From Acetobacterium malicum subsp. dehalogenans DSM 11527 (GTDB lineage: Bacteria; Bacillota; Clostridia; Eubacteriales; Eubacteriaceae), in NCBI RefSeq assembly GCF_000472665.1, contig NZ_KI421448.1, forward strand, positions 193,297 through 257,296: a stretch of DNA of 64,000 nucleotides, in the 5' to 3' direction. The notes under the pieces were generated by a model that ran no database searches, was not told the origin of the DNA, and saw only the letters and a list, made by a program, of their open reading frames with translations. Both the position numbers and the translations under genes were made by a program. Below, piece by piece: positions 47,501-56,456 of the stretch; the stretch's first letter is position 1; every line of letters starts with the position of its first letter.

Positions 47501-50500
47501 AGCGTTTGAATATTATTGGCAATTGCCACAAAGTTCACGGCATCGAGCGAACGGTACAAAACATAGTCGCCCAGATCCTCTTCCGTCCCCATACTCCAGG
47601 CAATTTCAATTGCTCCCGTATTGACTGACACGCTGACATTTTGTGGCACTGCCGGTGCTGTCCGATCTATTGCATATTGAACATACGGCGTTTCACTGCT
47701 TGAATCGCCCTGATTCCCGGCACGATCAACGGCTATTGCCCGCACAAAGAGGTTGCCTTCTTCAAATGAAGAAATGTCCAGAGTATGCGCTACTGTTTCC
47801 GAAGTGTTGTTTCCACTAGCGGATATTTCTGCCTGATCCTGCCAACTGATGGCATCCCGGGATATCTGAATCATCACTTTCTCAAGACTTGAATCATCTT
47901 CCGCCGTGATTCTCAATGGGATTTGGTTGACATAATATCCCGGTCCCGGCAAAATTTTAGTGATCACCGGTGGGACTGAATCCATCGCCGTCACAATTGA
48001 CAACAGCTCAGAATAGACGCCAATATTTCCCAGCCGATCATAAGCAGCCACCCGGTAAACATAGGTTGAATTAGGCGTTAAACCCACCACATTGGCACCC
48101 AGTGTTTTGGTAATACTCTGAACCAGACTAAAGCTTCCATCCGGGTTCTGACGTTCCAGTCGAAAACCTGCCAAATCATTGTCGACTACATCCGCCCAGC
48201 GAATTACAGCTGTCGTTGCGGTGCTGTCATAAGACAGTCCGATGACCTTCTCGGGTCCGACATTATCAATTTGATAGGTATTGGTAAAACTGCCACTTTC
48301 ATTGCCTGCTGCATCATAAGCAAGCGCCTTAACCATGATTGAGGATGCCAGCACCGCTTTTGTATTCAGTCGGTATCGACAATACGATCCGTCGTTTTCA
48401 GATAACTTCACCCAGGAAACCCCGTTGTCCTCAGAAAGGTACAGCGCAATTCTTGTCACCGCCACGTTGTCAATTGCCCGCGCATACAGCTCGGTTTCGT
48501 CGCCTAGAACCATTCCTGAGGCTGGGGTCAGTTGGGCGATCTGTGGTGACTCAAGATCCTTTTCCGAAGTTACCGCAATTGTTTTTGAAGGGAGACTTTC
48601 CTGATTATAATTATTCACCCCGACAATATAGTATTCATAACGGGTATCCGTTTCGACCTGATTGTCGGTATAGGTCAGGGTGCAGCGACCTTCAATCGTC
48701 CTGATCGGTACAAATTGTTGGCTTTCCGGGGCTTTCCGATAAAGACAATACTTATCTGTGCTGATTTCATGAGCAATTGTCCATGATAATACGATCTGAT
48801 TAGTATCACCAAAAGCTACCAGATTAGTAATCTGATCAGGCCGGGTATCCTCAATCGTTATTTCTTTTTGTTTGTAACTACAAGCGCCATCAACATCGGT
48901 CAACTCAAAGATCACCGCATATGTTGACGGCTCAATTTGACTCAGATCCCAATCGACATGATACAGAGCACTCCCATCGTCCTGTTTTTCATAGGCCGTC
49001 TGTGCCGCACCAATTTGCTGTTTTGCATTGTTTTGATCAACGTAGTAAAAGATCCCGGTGGTTTTCTCATCTCCCAGCGCATCCAGATTCCCGGTATCCC
49101 TGACCTTTGCAAAGAGCTGACTATCCATCACATTGACTGTAGCAGCATCGTGATTGGTTTTAATTTCCAACATTTCCGGCTCTGCTGTTGTCGCTTCAAG
49201 ACTGGCCGGATTGGTTTTTTTGCCGTCAGCAGTGACACCAAGAACCGTATATTGGATTGTTTGATTGCTTTGTGGAAGCGTATCCGTGAACGTTGCTTCT
49301 TCCGTTGTGGCAATGGGTTGGTCCGAATTATTGCGATAAATCTGATAACGGATGCTCTCAATATTTGGGATCGCCTCCCAGGTTAAGACAACCCGTTTAC
49401 TATAGATTTTATCTGCTTTCAGGTTCTTAATTGCCAGTGTTGTTGTATCTGGCAAAAACTTTACCGAGCTTTTGACATGTGACCGATAAGCGGATTGATA
49501 GGAATCAAGTAAGTCAGCATGGCAATAGATAATTCCAAGGTTAGCAAAAAAACCAAAAAAACTATCCGGGTAGAAAATTGATGGCGGCACTTCTCCGTTA
49601 AAAACGAGCGTTTGAATGCTGTTGCAGTAATCAAAACTGTAAGTGCCAATTGAATTTACATTTTTTCCTAAAACAACTTCTGTTATCCCTGAACAATAAC
49701 GAAATGCACAATCTTTAATTTCCTTTACACTGTCGGGTACAATAAGTTTTCCTGATAAATTTGAGCACCCTAAAAATGCATTGTAATTGATTGTTTCTAA
49801 ATTTTTTGATAAATATAACTGCCCATTTAATCCAGTACACTCAGAAAATGCATTCATCCCAATTTTTGTAACACTATCCGGAATGAGCAGATCCCCTGTC
49901 AGGCCAGTACAGCCTGAATAAGCGTGTTCACCAATTTCTGACAATTTAGCTGGCAACAAAAGCGTTTGATTTAAGTGCGCACAGTTCTTAAAGGCCTGAT
50001 TACCAATTTTAACCAGGCTTTCCGGTAACACTATGTGCGTAATTGTCTGGTTATTTAAAAAGGCACCTTCCCCAATTTCTGTCACCCCATCTGGAATCGT
50101 TACCTCTATTGCGTCTCCCAGATAAGCACGTAATACGCCATTTTCAATAAAAAAATCGTTCTCACAGCCAATTTCTTTAATTCGGGCTGTTGCCGGCAAG
50201 TATTTTCCATAGGCTGACTGATAGACATTGTAAGTGTCTTTCGGCACCCAAACCGTTTCTAATGAAGTCATTTCATAGAAAAAATTACTATAATCATCAT
50301 GCCAGTAATCCTCACCATGCTCGGGCGGGTTTTCACCCTGAAAAATAACTTCACTGATTTTTTTGCAATTGTTAAAAGCAAATTCACCAATATTGGTAAC
50401 CTGTTCGGAAATAGTTAAACAACCTTGAAGATTTGAACACCCAGAAAACGCATTCATCCCGATAATTGTTATTTTATCAGATAACCTTAATTCTCCATTG

Positions 50501-52698
50501 AAACCACTACACCCCGAAAATGCATTACTTCCGATAAAGGTAACATCGATCGGAACTACCAGATCGCCATTCAAACCAGAACAGTTTAAAAACACACCTT
50601 CACCAATACGGGTAACCTTTTGAGGTATGGTTAAGCCCCCTTTTAAGTTCAGGCATTCTGAAAAGGCCCGATTCCCAATACTTAATAAAGATTCCGGTAA
50701 AATTAAAGCACCATCAAAACCAGTGCAACTTCGAAAGGCATCCTCCCCAATCTTAGTAACACCTTCAGGAAAAATCAGGTTTCCACTTAGTTTCGAGCAA
50801 TTATAATAGGCATAGTCACCGATTTCTTCAATTCCCAGTGGAAACACTAATTCTCCTGACAGATTTGAACAATTAAAAAAAGCTCTTTGGTCAATTATTT
50901 TTAAACTAGAAGGCAAGCTGACTTGTGTAATGGTCGAATTATTTAAGAATGCCCCCGCTCCAATTTTTCTTATCCCTTCGGGTATTGTCACCTGGCCAGC
51001 TGTACCGAGGTATGCTTCAAGAACACCGTCATTAATTACAAACTCATCGGTATTTCCTGCTTCCAAAAGTCTTACCGTTTGAGGCAAGCCTTCACCAAAA
51101 GCAGCTGAATAAAGCGCATAGGTTCCTTTGGGGATCCAAACCGTTTTTAGCGCTGGCATGAACATGAATGGATTACAAAAATTATTGGCACCATCTACTG
51201 GCGGTACATTACCTGTAAAAACTACTTCCGAAATATTGTTACACGATGTAAAAGCTCCAACGCCGATAACCTGCAACTTACTCGATACTGTCAGAATCCC
51301 GCTTAATCCATAGCAGTACGAAAATGCATAGGACCCTATCTCAGTCACATTGTCAGGAATTACCAATTCCCCAGTCAGCCTCGTACACCATGCGAAGGCA
51401 AGCTCACCTATTTTATTTAAACTCTGGGGTAATATTAACTGACCACTTAAGCCAGAACAGTTATTAAAAGCCTGATATCCTATTTCTGAAAAACCTTCTG
51501 AGAATTTCAGGCTGTTTAGCGAACTACATGAACGAAAGGCGTAGTTCTTTATTACTTTAACTCCTTGAGGAATTACCAACGTTCCCCATATTTTTGAACA
51601 CCTATCATAGGCCCCTTCACCAATTTCTGATAGGGTTTCTGGGAAGATGAGTTGATCGTCAAGATTCGTACAAAATTCAAAAGCACGGTCACCAATTTTA
51701 ACCAAACCCGAGGGTAGCCTAACATGCGTTATCGACTGATTGTTCTGAAAAGCTTCGGCTCCAATTACGGTCACTTCTTCGGGAATGACAACCTCTGTGG
51801 CATTACCCAGGTATTTTGTCAGCACGCCGTTTTCGATGACAAAATCGCTGTCTGCTTCACTGGCGGTTAGGGACTGCACACTTCTTTGAGTATCGATTTC
51901 GGACACCGGTTTGTCTGTATTAACAGTACAATCAAACGAGGCTTTCAGCCCTGCCAGCTTACCGGTAATTTTGGCAATCCCTGGAGAAATTCCCGTGATC
52001 GTGCCACTTTCATCAACCGAAGCAAACGCCGGAGCTGATGATTCCCACTCAATCGGCTGATTTTGCAGAAATGATAGTGCGTGTACTAATTGAGCTTTCG
52101 CCGTTTCATCAGGTTTTATAACCGTTTTATCGGAACTCACCCTGATCCCATCGGTCACCACGGTTACCCAGCCATACTGTTTATCCTGCAGGTACTTGGC
52201 TATAAAACTTCCCTCATTACAATATAGGGTAAACCGCCCTTTTTCTTCAAACAGCCCCTCGCCAACATTAGTAATACTATCCGGCATCACCAACGCTTTG
52301 ATAATAAGCGTTTCATCAAACGCATCACTCTTAACGGTTTCCACCCTGTAATCACAACCAAGATAGTTGACGGTTTCAGGTATGACAATCACTCCATAAT
52401 TTACCTCTGTCGCCTCCCGCTCATCAAGAAAATAAATTATTTCAGCCGTTCCGGGTTTTCCATCCTGTGCATCTGTTACAACACGAAAGGTAAAACTATT
52501 TTTAACAAATTCGACTTTTTCGTTTTCAACCAGTTGCTCCAGATTATCTCCAAACGATTCCGGCAAAGTCTGAGTTTGACCTCCATCAGAATGATCCGTG
52601 GCCAGTTCTTCTGCCAATGCATTCACCGGCAACGTTGTGATCAGCATCATGATTACTAAACAAATCGATGCGATGCGTTTAATTAACACTTTTTTCAT
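41560..52698 (-). CDS. Giant secreted BspA-like leucine-rich-repeat / FN3 / ChW surface protein (~3,712 aa)
   Basis: The ATG at 52698 is used (a TTG lies two codons earlier). After a signal peptide (~1-30) come a BIG2 Ig domain (~184-262) and three large blocks of BspA-type LRR_5 repeats (~283-547, 552-843, 847-1077). Each block opens with F-I-x-x-GVL-x-x-YLG. Then follow FN3-like domains (~1087-1903), a PKD domain (~1977-2057), a carboxypeptidase-regulatory-like domain (~2060-2147) and a Gly-rich hinge (~2225-2254). A long helical region leads to an Ig (Big_3-like) domain (~3118-3195), a Pro-rich linker and six ChW repeats (~3408-3703). It is likely a surface adhesin or matrix-binding protein. 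Confidence 0.88.
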   Translation of the reverse strand: MKKVLIKRIASICLVIMMLITTLPVNALAEELATDHSDGGQTQTLPESFGDNLEQLVENEKVEFVKNSFTFRVVTDAQDGKPGTAEIIYFLDEREATEVNYGVIVIPETVNYLGCDYRVETVKSDAFDETLIIKALVMPDSITNVGEGLFEEKGRFTLYCNEGSFIAKYLQDKQYGWVTVVTDGIRVSSDKTVIKPDETAKAQLVHALSFLQNQPIEWESSAPAFASVDESGTITGISPGIAKITGKLAGLKASFDCTVNTDKPVSEIDTQRSVQSLTASEADSDFVIENGVLTKYLGNATEVVIPEEVTVIGAEAFQNNQSITHVRLPSGLVKIGDRAFEFCTNLDDQLIFPETLSEIGEGAYDRCSKIWGTLVIPQGVKVIKNYAFRSCSSLNSLKFSEGFSEIGYQAFNNCSGLSGQLILPQSLNKIGELAFAWCTRLTGELVIPDNVTEIGSYAFSYCYGLSGILTVSSKLQVIGVGAFTSCNNISEVVFTGNVPPVDGANNFCNPFMFMPALKTVWIPKGTYALYSAAFGEGLPQTVRLLEAGNTDEFVINDGVLEAYLGTAGQVTIPEGIRKIGAGAFLNNSTITQVSLPSSLKIIDQRAFFNCSNLSGELVFPLGIEEIGDYAYYNCSKLSGNLIFPEGVTKIGEDAFRSCTGFDGALILPESLLSIGNRAFSECLNLKGGLTIPQKVTRIGEGVFLNCSGLNGDLVVPIDVTFIGSNAFSGCSGFNGELRLSDKITIIGMNAFSGCSNLQGCLTISEQVTNIGEFAFNNCKKISEVIFQGENPPEHGEDYWHDDYSNFFYEMTSLETVWVPKDTYNVYQSAYGKYLPATARIKEIGCENDFFIENGVLRAYLGDAIEVTIPDGVTEIGEGAFLNNQTITHIVLPESLVKIGNQAFKNCAHLNQTLLLPAKLSEIGEHAYSGCTGLTGDLLIPDSVTKIGMNAFSECTGLNGQLYLSKNLETINYNAFLGCSNLSGKLIVPDSVKEIKDCAFRYCSGITEVVLGKNVNSIGTYSFDYCNSIQTLVFNGEVPPSIFYPDSFFGFFANLGIIYCHADLLDSYQSAYRSHVKSSVKFLPDTTTLAIKNLKADKIYSKRVVLTWEAIPNIESIRYQIYRNNSDQPIATTEEATFTDTLPQSNQTIQYTVLGVTADGKKTNPASLEATTAEPEMLEIKTNHDAATVNVMDSQLFAKVRDTGNLDALGDEKTTGIFYYVDQNNAKQQIGAAQTAYEKQDDGSALYHVDWDLSQIEPSTYAVIFELTDVDGACSYKQKEITIEDTRPDQITNLVAFGDTNQIVLSWTIAHEISTDKYCLYRKAPESQQFVPIRTIEGRCTLTYTDNQVETDTRYEYYIVGVNNYNQESLPSKTIAVTSEKDLESPQIAQLTPASGMVLGDETELYARAIDNVAVTRIALYLSEDNGVSWVKLSENDGSYCRYRLNTKAVLASSIMVKALAYDAAGNESGSFTNTYQIDNVGPEKVIGLSYDSTATTAVIRWADVVDNDLAGFRLERQNPDGSFSLVQSITKTLGANVVGLTPNSTYVYRVAAYDRLGNIGVYSELLSIVTAMDSVPPVITKILPGPGYYVNQIPLRITAEDDSSLEKVMIQISRDAISWQDQAEISASGNNTSETVAHTLDISSFEEGNLFVRAIAVDRAGNQGDSSSETPYVQYAIDRTAPAVPQNVSVSVNTGAIEIAWSMGTEEDLGDYVLYRSLDAVNFVAIANNIQTLNYWDRSIEKDKTYFYCLAVKDLAGNESGKSTVVSGQMSSDTEAPVIESIFPADGSSIGAGNSVFGALVSDNWKLQSIKLSYAINNEAEKSVLTQTDNVDNYYKRINCNLPMSKLKNGDTLYLTIEAEDAFGLRVSQELTYFVDLLAPVVTNVSVNEGSDAITLTWSSDNEPDLAGFRIFRKDDEQSYKLIGQRSVQNGASQYSFIDSSVELNQVYSYKIEAVDKNGNCSNIETKSVWLQGVPQVEATLKCDRQQEVNVEYQIDGSDSFADLGIATYEFDFGDGEIKTQSSAKIIHHYQNTGNYTIRLKVTDKNGETAETSCEISVLEPQLLGTVLVKTVDVAGNPISGIPIYFDIDNTEGNIKQSNASGEAVFTSKAEKRSIGAYADGYLPVKKSLIVRAGTQTELIVTMIKQPIVTGQFEINRMTLDEIKAAGVDVSNPANQQVMKVRIFLQYGSQPLEMSVISNGGNTNINNTIIVDTDAGQRKVTATVVKMNSSNGNGSGSGIPGGGSGGGADNDDNVIIALMDVPVEASFLKEFFDVKLHLINHASPEFNLSHNQITLNVPTGMSIVKTAERQNAEIVTFDQFAGQEEKTIDWVLRGDQAGEYDLTANYNSILDQFNQPVEAEFKTAEPIKVYGLTGVKLIAEINSTIREDALYFNLGLENKNGVDLNLPAIDVTESLIRQFEISNKYREKAVTVELLNSTLHNSSGFQQFLGTGQIPDILHVGETYTKKYVAYNAIEYDDVAYLQKTIEAFAKEQGFEVEIRNTQLDLFDLSLPEEKIAKIRMNQDLFNIYNRIIDIDNNEFYYQIQACKDDSDNFKKWNVALYRSTDLVLNFDIDYFTNDKMEEIARKIICDLLVDESFGEVVNSSIDETYIKITKSMLSTFSGILGSGPEDASSLEIINSIANDGNSVRQLAANLKSGGEKGFCDRLIALVGSQAGSVGLNISIRKFYDTHEVAEWYGDEIAKNCKDISKVVKVLDELVGDWNQSAEITQQMIMINANQEESKFLLDTILKYDYLDSAILQEADQMKGALNAKYIDQSDYFCSELTKTVLELGGGELLDQAFKVVDLAFNVKAGSVYDAMGLVFNLFDYTFDWEGQVEVYQKLRVFGALTLAFSYSSVDALSKPGKELDSLRSLKYLIKIRLNGEKAYIQSAKKYANENDFVKKINKDQNKLNKIENQNNAYNYTDLDDYYDDFSNRLLSERDTLFNKSYTIATIPEAPKVSIDYENESTNESFGLDYEYSFDGVDWVTCMLKQIKLEPVMVSRYLWVRKKASMFNPAGNITKMIIPSRNRIRDDITVKYQDGKYLVSGLSDGDYTFLAAEDGTVEMNEKGAKLTIINNTAMIEKPLKSYLLLRKTATEKGFASQVKSYQVEKIAQKEVERIALIQLPKTEYKIGETLDVSNGKINVFYDDGTQEVVPMTKEMCRNFNTNLKGKQIITITVSEKSTTYEVLVNSGSPPISSPDTNPEPIVPPSPSTPPEPPISPGPTTPPVPEPGSAANIDEKKAIDEIERADEGSKITIGVRNGEAIPISILEAAKGKDIMLVFDFEDYFWEISGTSITNLPEGLTAYDISVKSIQNETLTDLANDPDAIQFEISHDGALPFTGRLTYKIDVSFNGKLVSLYYYNESNGKLEYQDQSTVGNGAVSFKFSHASKYVISATMKPEEAVINCTYQTQLENVGWQEFKENGEVSGTVGESLRLEGIKIKTDEPKKLGITYQTHVQNVGWQGFKNNGEMSGTSGEGLRLEAIQIKLTGVEANQYDLYYQVYTEQFGWLDWAKNGESAGSEGYGYRLEAIRILIQKKGSEAPGSMEKPFKKNIQCVYQTHVQNIGWQGFRSNGEMSGTSGQALRLEGIEIKFKDVKKIGVQYSTHVENLGWQNEVKDGAMSGTTGQGLRLEAIKIRLTGEDANKYDIYYQVHAQNFGWLDWAKNGDSAGTAGYGYRLEAIKIVVVPKGASGPGEAVRPFLEMNKRLS

Positions 52699-52772
52699 TT
52701 TCAATCTCTGTTAACGTGTTATTCCGTTAACCCCTTTTCTTATTACTTTTTATACCATCCAAATTGATAGCA

Positions 52773-55700
52773 TTATGGATTTTGAACAATCCGTATGCGG
52801 ATTGCTTCAATATGTTGATTTTTTCCGTTTGTTCCGGCCAGCTGATCATCGCCCACCCATGGCTGCCAGTCATTCTCATCGATGATCTTAACCTGATACT
52901 GTACCGAATAGTCCGGCATATCGATAAGTTTTATTTGGATTGCGTCTAAATAGCACTCCTCGACGTCTGTTCTTCCTGCCATTTCGCCTTCATTCACCCA
53001 ATCCAACCAACCAAGTCCATCACCTACTTTAGCTCCCATATAAGCACGATACTGAATTGTACCACCTGCCGGGATACCCCCTTCTGACGGTTCCGGCAAT
53101 TCAATTTGTACCGCCTTTATTGGGTGGTTCTGTCCCAAGGTTCCAGCCAGCTGACCTGAACTGAACCAATCCTGCCAGCCAATTGTATCAACAAAAGTCT
53201 GATACTGTACCGGCAGTATCTTTCCAACCGTCAGATAGGCACTCTTATTGATGCGAAGAATACTGCCATCATTTTTTACCAGTACCGCTTCTGCAACAAT
53301 ATTAAGATTACTATTTAATTGCCGGTCAGTGATTGTGACATCAAAACTACCCGTTTGAAGTGCTGCCCGTTGGGCCTCGCCCAGCTCAATTCCGAGCAGA
53401 TCGGATAGTCTGATCTCTTTGCCATCATTTTCTGTAACCGTAGTGTTGTCAACATTAATGGTCTGGTTAAAAGCACTTACTGTCATCGTTTCACCTACTT
53501 CCAGTTTCCGATCCAGGGTGATAATCGCATCGGAATAGTAGTCGGCCAGGCTTTCCTGATGGCTCTGACTTAAGCCACCAAGATATGTCACTGTAAATGC
53601 CGCGCCGCTAAAATCTCCATTGACAATGACTGAATTTGTGTAAGCTCCTATATAATCCGCCGGTAATATCAGCGCCATGGTTTTTTCGGTCAGAATCCTG
53701 GGCCATACATCCGGTTTTTCCAGCATCGGTTGAACGATTAAGCCGATATCCGAGTCGAGATTATAATCCCCCACCGTGATGACATAATCGCCTGATTTTT
53801 CTGATGCAAGGTCTTCATTGGTCCTGTTTTTTTGCATCAACTCCGATAACCGGATGCCATAGATATTAAAGTTGTCTTTATCCAAATTGATTTCATCACC
53901 ATCCACAAGTAGTGTCAATGTTTCATTATCAGTCAGGGGACGGTCTGGATACAGCCATTCATCCGCATAATAACCAGCGATACCGTCATTTTCTTCAGTA
54001 GTGAGATCGCCGGCATAAGCAATCGTGAATTTTTTGTTATATGCCCATACTGTCATTGAATCAAGATACGCATCGATGCACGCCCGTTTGACATACATTC
54101 CCCTTAATATTTCCAAATGGACAATATTGAAATTTGATTTTCCCGAAGACAGCGCAACGGATTTCGAATACGCTTCATACGTTTCAAACCATGGGGATAT
54201 GTTAATTGAAGCCCCATTCATCGAAGCCTTGAAGAATTCCTCACTATTTCTCGTCGTGCAGGGATAGATTACCAATGTATGGTCTTCTATCAGACTTATA
54301 TCTTTCAGGGTTATGGTAAACTCAACCTGATTATTTGATACCAGATTTTCCGCTCCCAGGGTAATATCCAATAATTTTGACAAAGCCACTTCATTTCCAT
54401 TAAAATCATCCTTAGAAACAGTCGTGGTTTTTCCGTGTGCTGTTAATTCCAGCTCTTCACCATCCTTAAGGGGGTTCTCAAAAGAAATCAGGATGTCGCT
54501 ATACAATCCCTGCAGAATCCTTTTCTGTTCAGCGGTTAGACTATTGGGATAGGTTACCTTAATGCTTTTTTCTGAGGTTTCATAGGTTGGTACATAGGCT
54601 TCCAATGCTGCCATATAGGCCCGGGCTTCTGCATCAACCTTTGCATTTGCAATCGCACCTTTTACCGCGGTCTGCACTGCAGCCTTATTTACAAAGGTAT
54701 CGACCTGCAATAAAACCACGCCCACCAGATTCTTTCCAATGGCATCAAACGATCCATAGCCAGTTAGATCCAAGCCCAATCCATTCGTATTCAACAGGGC
54801 CACAAAGGCTTCACTGCTGGCGGCATTGTTAAATTGCGCCAGTAACAACTCTTCAGCCGTCGGCCCCACTGGTGGTGTCGGTGGGGTCGGTGGGGTTGGC
54901 GGAGCTGGCGGGTCGGGTTCCGGCGTAGGAGTCGGCGTTGGCGGCGGGGTTGGGGGTAACGGTGGAGTGGGCGGGGTCACAACCGGCGGCACGGTCACCG
55001 CTGGGGCAACCGTCTCTTCCACTGGTGCCTGTTCAAAGGTAATACCATCCGAATTGACATTGGCTTTCTCAATGGTACCTTCCCCCTTCATATCAACCGA
55101 AGCATTCAGATCCATATTGTTGACCGTTGTTTTCTCATCCAAGGTAATTTCAGACCCGGTGGCACCTGTGGCGACAACCATCTCTTTAATGGTTGTTTCC
55201 CCCTGGGTGGAAATCTTTACATCCGGTGCGTCAATCTGGACATTTTCAAAGGCACCTTCCAATATGATATCCTCACCACCGGCATCTTCAGAAACAACTA
55301 CTTCCAGACCCTCGGCATTGGTTGCGACAATCCGCACCTGGCCGCTGGATGTCTGCTGAATGGTAATTTTATTATAGTCGCCACCGTTAATGTGAATACT
55401 ATTCTTACCACCGCCCCGAACAAAGGTTTCACCATCAACGGTAATGTTGTTTAAGGTTACATCCCCTTCGCCAACACCTTCGCCGATGATTAGATTACCT
55501 TTGATATGAAGGTTTTGTAAGACAACACCGGTCACATCAATGGTGACATCTTGATCGATGACATCTAAACCGGTTTTTGGCCCGAATGTACCGGCTTTAT
55601 CATAAACGGTGATTTTTGTCACCGCCACCAGTTTCTGCTGCGCATCTTTAATTGCTTTTGTTGCCAAATCAACCTTTGCCTGTTGATCGCCCATTTTTAC

Positions 55701-56363
55701 TGCCTTGGCTTTTACCAATGCCTGGTAGGTTTTCCATGATTCGGGAGTATAGTCTGCTTCTTTGACCAGCGTTAACGCTTCATTGTAAGCGGTCAAATCG
55801 GTTGTTTTGACGATTTTAATTTGGAGTTCTTCTAACCGCAGGCCGGAACCGGTAGTACCAAGCTCTTCACCATCCTTCACCCAGCCCCACTCGCTGTCAG
55901 CTTGCGGAATATCGCCACGGTTTTCAACATGACCGCGGTAATAAACCGAGTAACCAGGAAGATTCACCAGGCTTATTTTTATGGCTTCTACCCGTTGACT
56001 TTCGCCTGCCGTTCCGGCGAACACGCCATTTTTAACAGAACCCATCCAGCCTTCATTTTCAACATGAACCGCATAGACAATACCGGCACTCTCCGGCACA
56101 TCACCCGTCAGTTTAATCCAGAAGCCTTCAACCCGTAAGCCTTGCCCTCTGGTACCTAACGCATCTGGTCCGGTGACCATCGTCCCCTCCGGTTTTGGCA
56201 TATTGCCCTGGTTTTGGACATGCCCCCGGTACGCTACCCCAATTTCCTCAGTTGCGGTTTTTTCCGCCGACTCGGTGGCGGCAAAAACACCAGCCGAGAA
56301 AACAATCGAAAGTAATACCATCATCAACAGCATTGTCGCTGTTAGTTTAAATCTCTTTTTCAT
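52773..56363 (-). CDS. Secreted protein with N- and C-terminal ChW triplets around a beta-helix-like core (1,196 aa)
   Basis: After a signal peptide (~1-28) come three ChW repeats (~43-185, some with Gly replacing the Trp), a short helical domain (~187-245), and a repetitive core (~252-452). The core has evenly spaced IDxTGVVLQNLHIKGNL-type strands, like a right-handed beta-helix or polymer-forming domain. A Pro-rich linker (~455-502) precedes ~550 residues of several related units (LSKLLDITLG, LSELMQ, LSDLLGIELG). Three C-terminal ChW repeats close it. It follows the giant LRR gene's upstream end by 68 bases on the same strand, so the two could be co-transcribed. Confidence 0.8.
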   Translation of the reverse strand: MKKRFKLTATMLLMMVLLSIVFSAGVFAATESAEKTATEEIGVAYRGHVQNQGNMPKPEGTMVTGPDALGTRGQGLRVEGFWIKLTGDVPESAGIVYAVHVENEGWMGSVKNGVFAGTAGESQRVEAIKISLVNLPGYSVYYRGHVENRGDIPQADSEWGWVKDGEELGTTGSGLRLEELQIKIVKTTDLTAYNEALTLVKEADYTPESWKTYQALVKAKAVKMGDQQAKVDLATKAIKDAQQKLVAVTKITVYDKAGTFGPKTGLDVIDQDVTIDVTGVVLQNLHIKGNLIIGEGVGEGDVTLNNITVDGETFVRGGGKNSIHINGGDYNKITIQQTSSGQVRIVATNAEGLEVVVSEDAGGEDIILEGAFENVQIDAPDVKISTQGETTIKEMVVATGATGSEITLDEKTTVNNMDLNASVDMKGEGTIEKANVNSDGITFEQAPVEETVAPAVTVPPVVTPPTPPLPPTPPPTPTPTPEPDPPAPPTPPTPPTPPVGPTAEELLLAQFNNAASSEAFVALLNTNGLGLDLTGYGSFDAIGKNLVGVVLLQVDTFVNKAAVQTAVKGAIANAKVDAEARAYMAALEAYVPTYETSEKSIKVTYPNSLTAEQKRILQGLYSDILISFENPLKDGEELELTAHGKTTTVSKDDFNGNEVALSKLLDITLGAENLVSNNQVEFTITLKDISLIEDHTLVIYPCTTRNSEEFFKASMNGASINISPWFETYEAYSKSVALSSGKSNFNIVHLEILRGMYVKRACIDAYLDSMTVWAYNKKFTIAYAGDLTTEENDGIAGYYADEWLYPDRPLTDNETLTLLVDGDEINLDKDNFNIYGIRLSELMQKNRTNEDLASEKSGDYVITVGDYNLDSDIGLIVQPMLEKPDVWPRILTEKTMALILPADYIGAYTNSVIVNGDFSGAAFTVTYLGGLSQSHQESLADYYSDAIITLDRKLEVGETMTVSAFNQTINVDNTTVTENDGKEIRLSDLLGIELGEAQRAALQTGSFDVTITDRQLNSNLNIVAEAVLVKNDGSILRINKSAYLTVGKILPVQYQTFVDTIGWQDWFSSGQLAGTLGQNHPIKAVQIELPEPSEGGIPAGGTIQYRAYMGAKVGDGLGWLDWVNEGEMAGRTDVEECYLDAIQIKLIDMPDYSVQYQVKIIDENDWQPWVGDDQLAGTNGKNQHIEAIRIRIVQNP

Positions 56364-56456
56364 GTCTCATTCACACTTTTCCTTTCAAATTTTATCCTCA
56401 TCATGCATCAGTTTTCTACAGCTATAAACGTAATTGCCTCAAAAGATGGCGTATTA

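Noticed and set aside
54826..55359. 177-aa Gly/Val-rich frame opposite the 1,196-aa ChW gene
   Set aside because: It is the complement of the Pro-rich linker; composition and lack of a start signal mark it as a shadow.
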